Assembly (NCBI RefSeq): GCF_002234675.1
Contig: NC_019871.2
Coordinates: 22,539,466 to 22,603,465 of the forward strand
Length of the DNA: 64,000 nucleotides
Direction: 5' to 3'
DNA from: Oryzias latipes
Lineage: Eukaryota; Chordata; Actinopteri; Beloniformes; Adrianichthyidae
The first letter of the stretch is position 1. Each line of letters opens with the position of its first letter. The notes under the pieces were generated by a model. The model saw only the letters and a program-made list of their open reading frames with translations, searched no databases and had not been told where the DNA came from. Positions 49,740-60,221 of the stretch are shown here, piece after piece. Made by a program: the position numbers and the translations under genes.

Positions 49740-50940
49740 GTAGTGGTTCCCAGCAATGACAAAGATTTTTTTTTTTTTCTTATTTGATAAAGTTCTTGCA
49801 ACATAAATGGAATATATGCAGAATTCTTCCCTCCAGCAGTTGAATCAAAGACCTTTGGGACACAAACAACCACAGCTCACATTTCTCTGCATCTAAAACA
49901 GAGAAATTTATGATGCATCTTATATTATTTGTGACTCTGTTGCTGATGTTCAAAATCCAGCATTTTTCCAAACTTTTCTAAACCTCAAAGCTTGTTTGAC
50001 AATAGGATCATCAAATCAGAATCTACAAAAGAGTTTTGTGGACACTTTTAGCACAAAACTAGAACTAAAACTGAGATTCATAATTTTAGTGAAGATTTGT
50101 CAAACTTTATTTGCACATAAAAACTAGTAAGACTTGAGTGACTAAAGATAAAAGCAAAGAATTGAAAGCTCCCCCTTCATGGGAAACAAAACTCTTTCAT
50201 CTTTGTAACCAAACACTCATGAATGCATCCATAAACGCTGACAGGCTTTCCTCTCACTTCTAAGTTCATATTTTCATATTTTCCCATATTTACCCTCTAA
50301 ATGGGTCTTTTTTTACCTTAAAGCCACATGTGCTGTCATTACAAAAATGAATTTATGTCCTTCACTGAACCAAGCCTTTGTGTTTTTCTGAACTCGACTT
50401 TGTTCAGTGGCATCATCGCAGATCACAGATGTACACGAAACTGCTGTTAATGTGTCAACACAGTGTTTGGGCCGATTTGTCAAGGATTATATATTTAGTG
50501 GGACTTACCAAACAAAAATAACATAGGTCATATGTACAGCTGTTTTAGCATAACATTGAAAGCATATGTGACAAAGGAGAACATTAATAAGTCAGTAAAA
50601 AGACATCTGGGAGGGTGGGGCAAATGAGGCAGTGAGTGACTGGAAAAAGATCCTGATGATCTGTGCATCTGTGAATGTAAAGACACACTGGAATGGAGTT
50701 TAAAAAAAAATCAAAAGCATAAATGTGTTCCCGAGATAAACAGCTTAAAGCAATAAATAACAGTTGAAATCCCACACTGATCATCTTTTGATCTATCATT
50801 TTGGTCTTTAAAATATGATAATGCCGTTTTAAGTCAAACTAAATAAACGAATAAAAACAATTTTCTGCAGTTTCTGCAGAGCAGCAGAAAATTGTTCGAA
50901 ATTCACCTCTGAAATGGTTACATTTATCAAGTTAAGCCAA
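49740..50940. other. Intergenic, no recognisable gene
   Basis: AT-rich; a shortened repeat W copy is likely at 50766-50930 ('gatcatcttttgatctatc'). Confidence 0.45.
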
Positions 50941-50949
50941 TCAATGCCT

Positions 50950-51532
50950 CCTAACATGAATTTTGCAAACATAATCCTTCTTCTCAAGCCAGAGAAAAAT
51001 CCTACAACTCCTTCAAGCTATCGCCCCATTTCAAAAATCAATGCAGGCAGATAAAAAAACTATTTTCAAGGCACTAGTATAGTTAATAGAAAGAAAAAAA
51101 AAATCCCTCCTCACATAATTATCCGCAGACTTGTTAACATAATAGACTTTGCCACTGTTAAAAACCAGGAAATGACCATACTCTTATTGGATGCTGAAAA
51201 AGCTTTTGACAGAGTAAACTGGAATTTTCTCATCGCTGTCCTCCATGAATTTGGGTTTGGGGAATCATTCATTGATTGGATTAAAATATTCGATCACAAC
51301 CCCAATGTATCACTCAGAATTAACAAACAGACTTCCGACAGGTTTTCTCTTGGAAACAGATAGGGTTGCCCACTCCCCCACTCTCTTTATGCTATATTTA
51401 TTGAGCCTCTAGCTGCAGCAGTAAGACAGCATGAGAGCATTAGAGGAATTGAAACAAAACACGGCCATCATAAACTTAGTCTGTATGCAGATGACATTAC
51501 TATTTTAAATAATTCAAGTTCTGTGAGTGAAA
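50950..51532 (+). pseudogene. L1-like LINE reverse-transcriptase fragment
   Basis: In successive frames: PEKNPTTPSSYRPIS, then LLLDAEKAFDRVNWNFLIAV (51172-51363) with a stop and frame break, then GCP..HSLYAIFIEPLAAAV, and HKLSLYADDITIL. These are RT blocks from the SYRPIS motif through the YADD catalytic motif of L1/Tx1-clade LINEs. Many stops; truncated on both sides and cut by the element at 51533. Confidence 0.85.
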
Positions 51533-52431
51533 CAGTGTCAGAAGTCAGAGCTCTGTCTCCCCCTCTGGTCTCCAGCGGAACCATCTTCAGAATACTGATT
51601 GCACTTCATCTCCCAGCAATCCCAGTGTGCACTTCCTGGATGCCACACACCTGACTCTCATTCACTCAATCAACCACAGTCTACTTAACCCTTGTGCTAT
51701 CCCATGGGGTCAAGATGACCATTGATGTGTTATTCCTACGATGACAAAGGTGGATAAAGGGGAAGAGGATTTCATGTAATCCATTAACACCAGTGAAGAT
51801 CACAAATCACTGAAGAAAAAAGTTCAGCGCACTGTCTTGTGGAGTCTAGATGACCTCACTCTAAATGTTGAAGTGCCTAGGATAGCACAAGGGTTAAGCG
51901 CTGCACTGAGCCACACTTAATGCATATTATTGTTTGTGCCACTCTGCCTTCCTTACCGTTTTATTTGGACCTCATCTTCTGTCTCCTTACCCTGTAACTG
52001 ACTGTTTTCCCGCCCTGATTCTCACCTGGAGCCTGACTACCGCTGTGCTCCTCTGGTGATCTCATGCCTGCTTTTGACTCCTGCCTGTCTGACCATGATT
52101 TAGCTTTGATGACTTTTAGCTGAGCTTATAAACCTGCTGCATTTGGAACCAGCCATCTGCCTGTTCTTGTGACAGGCAGGCAGGGGTCAATAACAGGCAT
52201 AAGATCATCAGATGAGAGACTGGTAGTCAGGATCCAGGTGAGTTGCGGCAAGCAACTAGAGTCAGATACAGGGTCAGGGGACAGAAGCTCAGGTCCTAAT
52301 ACAACATTCGGTAAGCCAGGTGTGTGGCATCCAGGAAGTGCACGCTGAGGAGGTTGCTGGGAGATGAAGTGCACTCAGTACTCTGGAGACTGCTCCCACT
52401 GGGGTAGACAGAGCTCTGACTTCTGACACTG
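51533..52431. mobile_element. Inverted LTR-like structure with perfect 26-bp terminal inverted repeats
   Basis: CAGTGTCAGAAGTCAGAGCT... at 51533-51558 is exactly inverted at 52406-52431. Next to it, about 100 further bases are imperfectly inverted ('gcacttcatctcccagcaa', 'gtgcacttcctggatgccac'). The left arm runs to 'cttgtgaca' near 52173, with LTR-like composition starting TGTCAGAAG and ending TGTGACA. No clear target duplication. A TTAA MITE is nested at 51685-51897. Confidence 0.7.
51685..51897 (+). mobile_element. TTAA MITE, copy 6
   Basis: TTAACCCTTGTGCTATC ... GGATAGCACAAGGGTTAA with intact TTAA on both sides. It sits inside the left arm of the inverted LTR-like structure, so it is younger than that arm. 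Confidence 0.92.
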
Positions 52432-52499
52432 GCAAATGTTCTAAGTCTCTTAAAAATGTGTACATTTTTACTCCGAAATGCTTTAAACTGGGTGATCAC

Positions 52500-55300
52500 A
52501 TTTTTCCATTTCTCTCATTTAACTAAAGTCTGTTTTGTTTCTTTTAATTTCCACAGAGTTTAAGGCTGGAAAGTGGAGATGTTCCATGTAAAGAGTAAAG
52601 AAACACGTCCATCTTTTTCCTCCACAATGTGAACATTTAGACAAACTGGTTCTCAGAGAGCTGCTTCCATATTTTTGCCGAACAATAACCAGCAAAACAA
52701 TACCAGACTCCACAGTGAAGGACAATCGACGATGGGAAACAGCTGTGGTGATCACACATCAGAACAGGTGGGAACCATCAACAGGACCACCAAAAACCCA
52801 CAAGGGAAGAACTGGAGGAAAACAGTCAGATGGAAAAGTCAAAAGACATTTAATCCCACTTCCCATATTAAATCATTAAATTTTATTCATATTTTTGTAT
52901 TTTTATATATGCACAATAATTGAAATATAACTCACATTTTCCTTATTTTAATTAGTTTAACTGTTTTACTTTTTACAGCAGCACATACAAATAATTTTCA
53001 ACATAGAATACATCCTGTGTCAAAAAAGTTCCTCCTGCTACAAGAGATTAAGTTGAAATAAAAACACAAAGTCAAACATGACATTTTCTGTCATTATGGT
53101 GCTCCTGTCATCGTTTATTTTCCTTTTACTTTTTAATTTTAAAAAAATGGTGTAGCATTCAATTTCTTTACATAAATCACTAGGTTACATGTAAATGCAA
53201 TTATATCATTTCCCTCTGAACAGCAGGTAGACACTGTTGTGCAGCAAATAATAAGAAAATGTGCTTAAAGCTTATTTTAGCTCCGACAGTAGATTAAAGC
53301 TTTTTAGCATCGGTTTGATCCGTTATCTAACATTTAAAAAATCTAAACAAAAATGACAAAATGAATTCACTAAAACTATAAACCTGACATTTGTTCAGAC
53401 TGTTAGCATTTTTCTTCAAAGCCTAAGAGCCACGATGGGGGGATGTGAGAGCAACATGTGGCTCCAGAGCCTCACATTGCAGACCCCTGCATTCATGGGA
53501 GCCTTCAACGCCCACTAGTGATAGGGTTCAGGGCATGATCAGGAGGAACTGCCTGCTTTTCCCCTGAGGCGTTCACATTTTGTCCCAAATAAACACAAAT
53601 TTCTTACATCTGCATCAGTTCACCAGGGCAGGTGACGACTGATTGACTATAGTTGTGTCATCTGAACTCAAGCTGTGTGTGTTTGACACTCAGGTAAAGA
53701 AAAAGGGGCAGAACTTTGAACCCATCACCACCTAGTGGCGAGTTGGATTCATTGGCGTAGAGCCAGTAAGTCTAATCAGAACTGGAGGACTTGTCTTTGA
53801 TTGGACCGCTTTTGCCGCCACAACCAAGCTCCAGATTATTGGTTAATGATGGGAAATGTTTGTTAGAATACGTTTTTTTTATTACTCAATAAAATTTCTC
53901 TTTTTTTTTAAACACACATAGTTTAATGTTTACATGTTGCCTCAAGGCCACTCTTTTCTTTTAATTAGGTCTTAATTATGTCCATGAGTGAAAGCACACA
54001 ACCTCAAAGTAACGTGTGACGCTTTTACCGTTTTTGTGGTTCGATCCCTCAGCTGTAAGACATAGTTCTTGTTTTTTTCCATCAGCACCAATTTTCTCTT
54101 TATTAGACCTTCGAGAAAGAAAAAAAAAAAAGGCCGGTGCAGACAACTTTAGGGCTTCAGAGATCTGAACTCAGCATGTCTTTGAATAACGTCTGTATGT
54201 CTGCGATAAAAGTTTTCTTAACCACCCCAAACGCCTCAGCTCCCACATGGAGCCTCAGGCTCACGTAATGTGAAGACTTCAAGGTGAGAGCGTCTGTTTC
54301 ACCCTTTGAACACTAATATTTTCCTGTCAGGAGATCCTCTATACTTGATTCCTCATGGTAAACGTGAGGACTCACCACATCCTGGAGCACCAGAATGACC
54401 ACCAACAGATTAGACTTTAAGATGTGGCTGTGATCTTCCCCTGGATTCATGCTTTTAGCATTTTTTGCAATATTTTAGCAATATTTTGAAATTAAATCCC
54501 CCACTGCCATGAAGAGCTTTGGTTCGTTTTCTAAACTGCTGAGTATTTCTTTAGTGAAGGAAAAGGCTGTCGGCTCTTTGATCCAGGTTACAGTGTTTTG
54601 CTCAGCAGCTGGTAAAGATCCCGTCTCCAGGACCATGGGGGTGATGAGAACCTTTCTCAATGTCTCACTTTAAGTCATTTGTCTTATCTTTAATCAACAA
54701 AGGAAACCTCAAATCAGTAGAAACAATAGAAACTAAAGCATCAACAACAACAACAAAAAAGGCAAAAAAAGACTCCCTTAAAATCCAGCCAGGAGAAACG
54801 GTGAGAACAGTTTTTGGCAACTTTTACTTGGCCACAACAGTGTTAACTCTGATACTTTACACAGCCAGAAAACGTGATTTACGACGGACTGACATCTTTG
54901 TTTTCTCTCCATAAAATCTAATTAGAGATTAGAACAAAAGAATAAAAACTTCTTACGTTTTCAGATGCTTTTTGGTAACGATTACGGATGGAATCAGAAT
55001 CATCATTAACACAATAAACAAAAACATAAACACAACACTTTTGTTTCTGCTCTCATTTGTCATGAGATGACTCAAAGATCTAAAACATTACACTAAAAAA
55101 ATAGCCATTTCTCTCTAATATTTTTCATATTTGGGAGCAATTCCCGTTTGCAGAGATAATCCATCCCACCTCACAGGTTTGCCGTGTCAAGATGCTGATT
55201 AGACAACAAAATGAAAGCTTTACAATAAAAGGCCCCTCTGAAATGTGTTTTTGGTGGGGGGTAGGACTCCCTTGAGAAAGAGCTTTTAAATCTCAATGGA
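52500..55300. other. Intergenic, no recognisable gene
   Basis: AT-rich. A hAT-like scrap at 53400-53495 ('catgtggctccagagcctca', 'gcagacccctgc') is the only element noticed. Confidence 0.45.
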
Positions 55301-55301
55301 A

Positions 55302-55329
55302 CCCCCCCCCCCCCCCCCCCCCCCCCCCC
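55302..55329. repeat. Poly-C tract
   Basis: A 28-base C run. Confidence 0.9.
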
Positions 55330-55399
55330 AGGTTAAAGAAAATAAAGAAAAGAATCAGGTTTGGCCTTATGTGTTGCAACTCTTCTTCTTTTCATAGAG

Positions 55400-55540
55400 T
55401 TGATCAGGTTGTCGATTGGCCCATGGTGGCGGTGGGATTATGGTATGGGCAGGCGTATGTAAAAAACAACAACACACAGGTGAGTTTTATTGGTGGCATT
55501 TTGAACACACAGAGATACCAGGCTTTCATCGGTTACCAGC
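55400..55540 (+). pseudogene. Degenerate Tc1-like transposase scrap
   Basis: Frames combine to GGGGIMVWAGV then TQVSFIGGILNTQRYQ, the central strand pair of Tc1 transposases (GGGGVMVWG ... FI.G.LNAQRY). A frameshift separates the halves and no inverted repeats were found. Confidence 0.5.
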
Positions 55541-55639
55541 TGATCCAACAAGCTGAGGAGGACCCGTACCCATGTGAATACTCCTACTTCAGAGGCATCG
55601 TCTGAATCTCTCACTGAAAGTGCCTAAAGCAAGTGGTGA

Positions 55640-58010
55640 AATTATGTTTTGATGCCTTGTTCTTATGATTAAATAACCATGTTTCACGTTTGTTCCTTCC
55701 ATTTATCTGTGTTTACTTGAAATGATAAAAAGGGAGGGATGTTAGAATTATGTAATTATCATTTACTTACATGTTATTTTCACCATAATATGATTGTCTC
55801 AGTTCTATCTTTCAGTAAGAAAACAATGACCTGAAAAGTCCTGAGTATACAAAAATAAGATGTTCCTGTTGTTCCTGATTAAATGACCCACATGAATGTC
55901 TGCAACCTTCAGTGTTCAATAAAAAGAGACTGGATACACTGGCAGAACTCCTCTGACAGTTTGCGCTGTGACAGACCGATTTTCCTTCTGCAGAAGTCTA
56001 ACAAAAATTCTAATCTCCTGTGTGGTTCTTCCCTTTATTAAGGAAAAAGTCAGAACTCTGACAATGACAGCGTGTTCCGGTGCCTGCTGATATCCAGCAA
56101 CTTTGCACAGCCAATCAAGAGAAGTCCACCTCTTCTTTACCATTCAGTCCAACAAAAAACAGTCACAAATATAATCAAAAATAAATAGAAAATTTGCCTA
56201 AATTACAAAAGGGGTTTATCCAAATATACACTTTGTGTGTCAGAAAACAGTTAAATATGTCCAACACAAGAGGCCTTCAGCTCTCGTCTGTTTGCTCAGC
56301 TGTTGGACAGGACAAGTAAAAAAATAAAATAAAAAAAACTGGACCAACATTCCACAGGCCATAATCCACAACCTCATTATCTCTATGCCAAGGAGATGTG
56401 TTGCTATGCCTGAGGCAAATGGTCACACAATGTCACACAAGGCAAATGTCACACAAGGTATTAACCAGTGTGGATGAGCGGTAGATGGATGGACTTTTGA
56501 TGATCATGACCAATGCAGAAGAAGTGTAAAAACATGACAAATATGCTAAATGTTTGCAAAGGTTTTATTTTTTACTGACACAGCATGGAAAAAAACAGTT
56601 GTGGAGTATAAAACCAGACATTAAAAAGAGTCTGACACATTCAGAGAGAAGTTGGAGAAATGTAGATAATCTCTTTTACATTAGAAACTGGATTTAAACA
56701 AAAAAAAATTGGAAACTTTTAGCTTTTCTCATTTTTCTTGGGGACAAACAAACACATTTTTACACATTTTCGTTTACTTTTGGTGCTAATTATTCTTCCA
56801 GCTAAATAAACATTTTCATTATTTAAACAAAGTGCTTAAAAATCACATACGTCACATCCTACTTTAGTCTGAAAGCACACATTTTTCTCTCAGATGGATC
56901 AATTCAGGATGCAGGTTTGGTACCAAAGCACCAGGCTGCTGCAGGAGTTTCCTGGAGCAGATCAGAAAATATTAGGATGGAGATTAAAGGAACTATTTAA
57001 AAAATGCATTAATCAACTTCCACTGGCCTTTTTTAAAATTAGAAACAAAGCTGAAATTCCACTTCGTATACAGTGAATTTCTACAACTTCATCCTCACAT
57101 CTGGGGTTGAATTTAATTAAAAAAAAAAAAAGAGCTTTTTCTCCAAATTAAAATGAGCATTAAACTGTTTCACAGTTCAACAAGTGTCCTTCAGCTCATT
57201 AACCTGCAGCGATTCCTGTTGGAGTTTAACAGAGGAGGCGCCACACATTCACTTAAATAACCCCCCCCCCGCCGTTCATCTCCGAACTGAAGGTCCGCAA
57301 ACAAAAGGCAGCCCCGAAAAAAAAACACATGACAGACGAAGAACAAGGCTGGTACCAGCAGAGCAACACATCTACTCTGCAGAGGCAAGCAACAACAGAA
57401 ACAACAACACGGATACAAATACTTTTATCTTGAAAAATAAACCGTTAAATAAGAAATAACATGCACGTTAGAAATATAAGTGATGAATCAAAGACAAAAC
57501 AGATCATTTAATAAAAAAAATAAAATAATAATAATAATAAAAAAAGATGGCAGACCCTGTTTCACCAGAATGAATGTCCAACATGTTACATCAAGTTTCC
57601 CTTTCTTCATTGTTGGAAAAGGTGCAGGAGTGACCTTAGGGGGGTGGGGGCACAAAAAGGTTCAAGAAAATAAAAGTGTTTCAGCCCAAAACAGCTGAGG
57701 AGGAGTGAGTCAGTGACAACCACAGGAATCTGTTGGTTTCAGGAGGATTTGGCGGCTAAAAAACAAAATACTTCCATTTAGGAGAGTACATCTAATAAAT
57801 TTTAATCGCATTTTGGTGACGAACGACGCTACGATGAGTAAAGTTCTCTCATATTTCTCATGTTTTACTAAAAACGTCACCATACAGAGTTGTTTAAAAA
57901 TAGAAGCATTTTAGAAATGTGCATTTCTGACGCTCCGCTCCAGGCCGCCGAGTCTCGAAGAAAACTGTAAAAACCACGAAGCGGGACAGCTAGAGCTGTG
58001 GAGTGATGCT
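55640..58010. other. Intergenic region 3' of rasa2, no recognisable gene
   Basis: Mostly AT-rich with short homopolymers. Frames around 56894 and 57191 lack motifs. Confidence 0.45.
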
Positions 58011-58014
58011 GGTG

Positions 58015-59255
58015 AGGGACAATTGACTGTATATGAGAAGTGGACTGAGTGAGTGTGATGTCACTCGTAGAAAATGGGTTACTTTCAGCTTCAACGAAAC
58101 GAGGTCAAGTCAATCGCCATTTATTTTGCAACAGGGGCGCCACCATGCTGGAGCCAGACGTTGGTAAGCAGTGACTGGTCCGAGTTTGTTTGAGTTTCTA
58201 TGGGGACCACTCCTACCAATCAGAAGTGAGCTTGTTGAAGTCCACATCCCTACCACAAAATCGCTCAATAAAATGTTTTAAACGTGGTACATTGAGGCCC
58301 CGCAGGCTCCACCTACTTCATTGAGGCATCTGATTGGCCAGTTTATAACTTAAAGAACTTGCACCAATGAACAAAATATCACAAAGAAACGAGGATTAGC
58401 AAAAACATGTTAGCAAGAAATAGTTATTCTGATGCTACGTTCACACCGGGCATGTGACATGATCAAGAACAGACGCTAAACATGCATTCTTGAAATGTGC
58501 GTTTAGCGTGTGATGTTTACACTGGACTGTTGCTACCCAATAGTAGCACATGTGCAGACAGCTGGAAGAGGCTTGGTGTGAAATGTTGAATTGGTTCAAA
58601 TCTTGTGAATCTTGCTCCAGCTTTTTTCTGTCACAGCTTTATTCTGATATACCAAAGACTTGGGCTCAATTCGAATTCTTCCCCTACCTCACCGGCTTCT
58701 CCCTATTCCGAGTGGGAAGGATCTCCGAATTAGAAGACACTATTTTTCTATAACTCTCTGTTTGGAGGGCTACATGTCAGGGTAGGGAGAAGCTATACAG
58801 GGATTGGAAGAATTCGGATTCGGCCTTGGTGTCATATAATTCCGGCCGGGCACAAACTGCAAATATTAATTTCTTCTTAATGATCACTTAACAAAAAGTT
58901 GGGACTTCAGTGAAATTAAAAAGGACTCCACCCAAATCCGAGTCTCTGATTGGCCAAAGTTCAACTGGTTTAACTTTCAACGCACGTTCATTGGACAAGC
59001 GTTTTGTACACAGATCCCGGAATTGGTCCTAAAAGCTTAAGAAGCTACATGTGAACCTGATAGTTTTGAATTACAACGACTTTTTATTGGAAGTGGTAAC
59101 TAGACAGCGCGTTACCCGGCCAGTGTGAACACAGCAACTTCTCAATTGAAGTCTGTGAGATTCTGGCTTCTTTGAGCAAACCGTACTTCCTGCTTAAAAA
59201 CGCAAGTGGGGGGAGGGGACACTCAGTCCAGTTTTCATATACAGTCAATGTAAGG
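58015..59255. repeat. Unclassified repeat X, copy 2 (interrupted by repeat V)
   Basis: 'caagtcaatcgccattta', 'tggagccagacgttggtaag', 'tgaagtccacatccctacca', 'ggccagtttataactta', then after the insertion 'gagattctggcttcttt' and 'gacactcagtccagtttt', in the same order as 7720-8990. Confidence 0.6.
58434..59057. repeat. Repeat V, copy 4, inserted in repeat X and itself interrupted
   Basis: Begins 'tgctacgttcacaccgggc' and ends 'gctacatgtgaacctga', roughly inverted; CTGA occurs at both junctions with repeat X. A small MITE-like piece with 'aattcgaattcttcc' and 'ggaagaattcggattcgg' ends is nested at 58669-58830. Confidence 0.6.
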
Positions 59256-59775
59256 GACAGAAGCAAAGATGGCCCTGCGATTGTCAAACCCGGCTTAGAC
59301 GTGCCGGAGACAAAACGTGCCTGAACTCCGTTTAGACTCACGTAGGCCACTATAGGTGTGTCGGGAGGCTCTTCATATGACAGCACAGGTTCAGATGTAC
59401 GATTCACAATCACGAGGAAAAACAACTCTTCACCACAGTCGTGCTATCGGGCTTCAAAACTGAACACATGCAATATATTTCTGTTATTTTTTGGTCTCCA
59501 TTTTCAAAGGTTTATAGTCAAAATACATCAACATGTACGTCCTGCCTTTGGTCAAGAAAATATCTTAAAATCTACAGGCTATAGAAATCTTATTGTACAG
59601 AAACGAAACAGCAAAACTGTATTTGAGATCATGTAACTGATCAAAAAGAGGAAAGCTGATACCATGTATCTAATCGTTTTCATTTGGACATTTCCAAATA
59701 TGTAAAGTGCTTCTGCATTATTTCCTCAGCATTAAATGGGAAAGGAACATCCATCAAAGTAAGGCAGACTGGTTT

Positions 59776-59781
<6 letters not shown>

Positions 59782-59862
<81 letters not shown>

Positions 59863-59908
59863 CTATATATATATATCTATATATATATAGATATATATAT
59901 ATATTAAC
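59782..59908. repeat. (CA)n followed by (TA)n microsatellite
   Basis: About 40 CA units passing into TATATC/TATA repeats. Confidence 0.95.
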
Positions 59909-60190
59909 TGGAGGGACGTTTATGGAGCCAAGACAGAAAGAAACTCCAAGGTTCAAGGGGGGAGAGCAGGATGTTAGAAACCAAGGATTTTCACAGCTGT
60001 GGATGTCGAACAGAGTGAATAAAAACAGGTAATAGCAGCCTATTCACACACCATCAGACGACGCTTCCACCGTGCCCATGCTGAACCGCGGAGCGGACAC
60101 AAAAAAAGAGATCGGGAGCCGCCTCTGCCTGAGAGACGAGGAGCGACCGAGCCCTGCAGAGGCGTTCCTCTTCATGTCTGAAGGTTTCCG

Positions 60191-60221
60191 TCACGGAGAC
60201 GCCTTTTCCGATGGGTCGGGG
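60191..60221 (-). CDS. rasa2: rasa2 terminal coding exon (31 bp)
   Basis: Acceptor AG at 60222-60223, then one base completing the split codon and ten codons including TGA, giving YGSLPDPSEKASP as the protein end. Human RASA2, as I recall it, ends YGSKENPIVGKAS, so length and last residues agree. Another AG two bases upstream (60224-60225) would give an unrelated 17-residue tail. The 3' UTR extends to the left; its end was not located. Confidence 0.65.

Noticed and set aside
55369-55605. A 78-codon frame as a real gene
   Set aside because: Its centre combines across a frameshift into Tc1 transposase strands; the rest is unrecognised and has no splice support.
59684-59956. His-Thr and Cys-Val repeat frames
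   Set aside because: Translations of the (CA)n tract.
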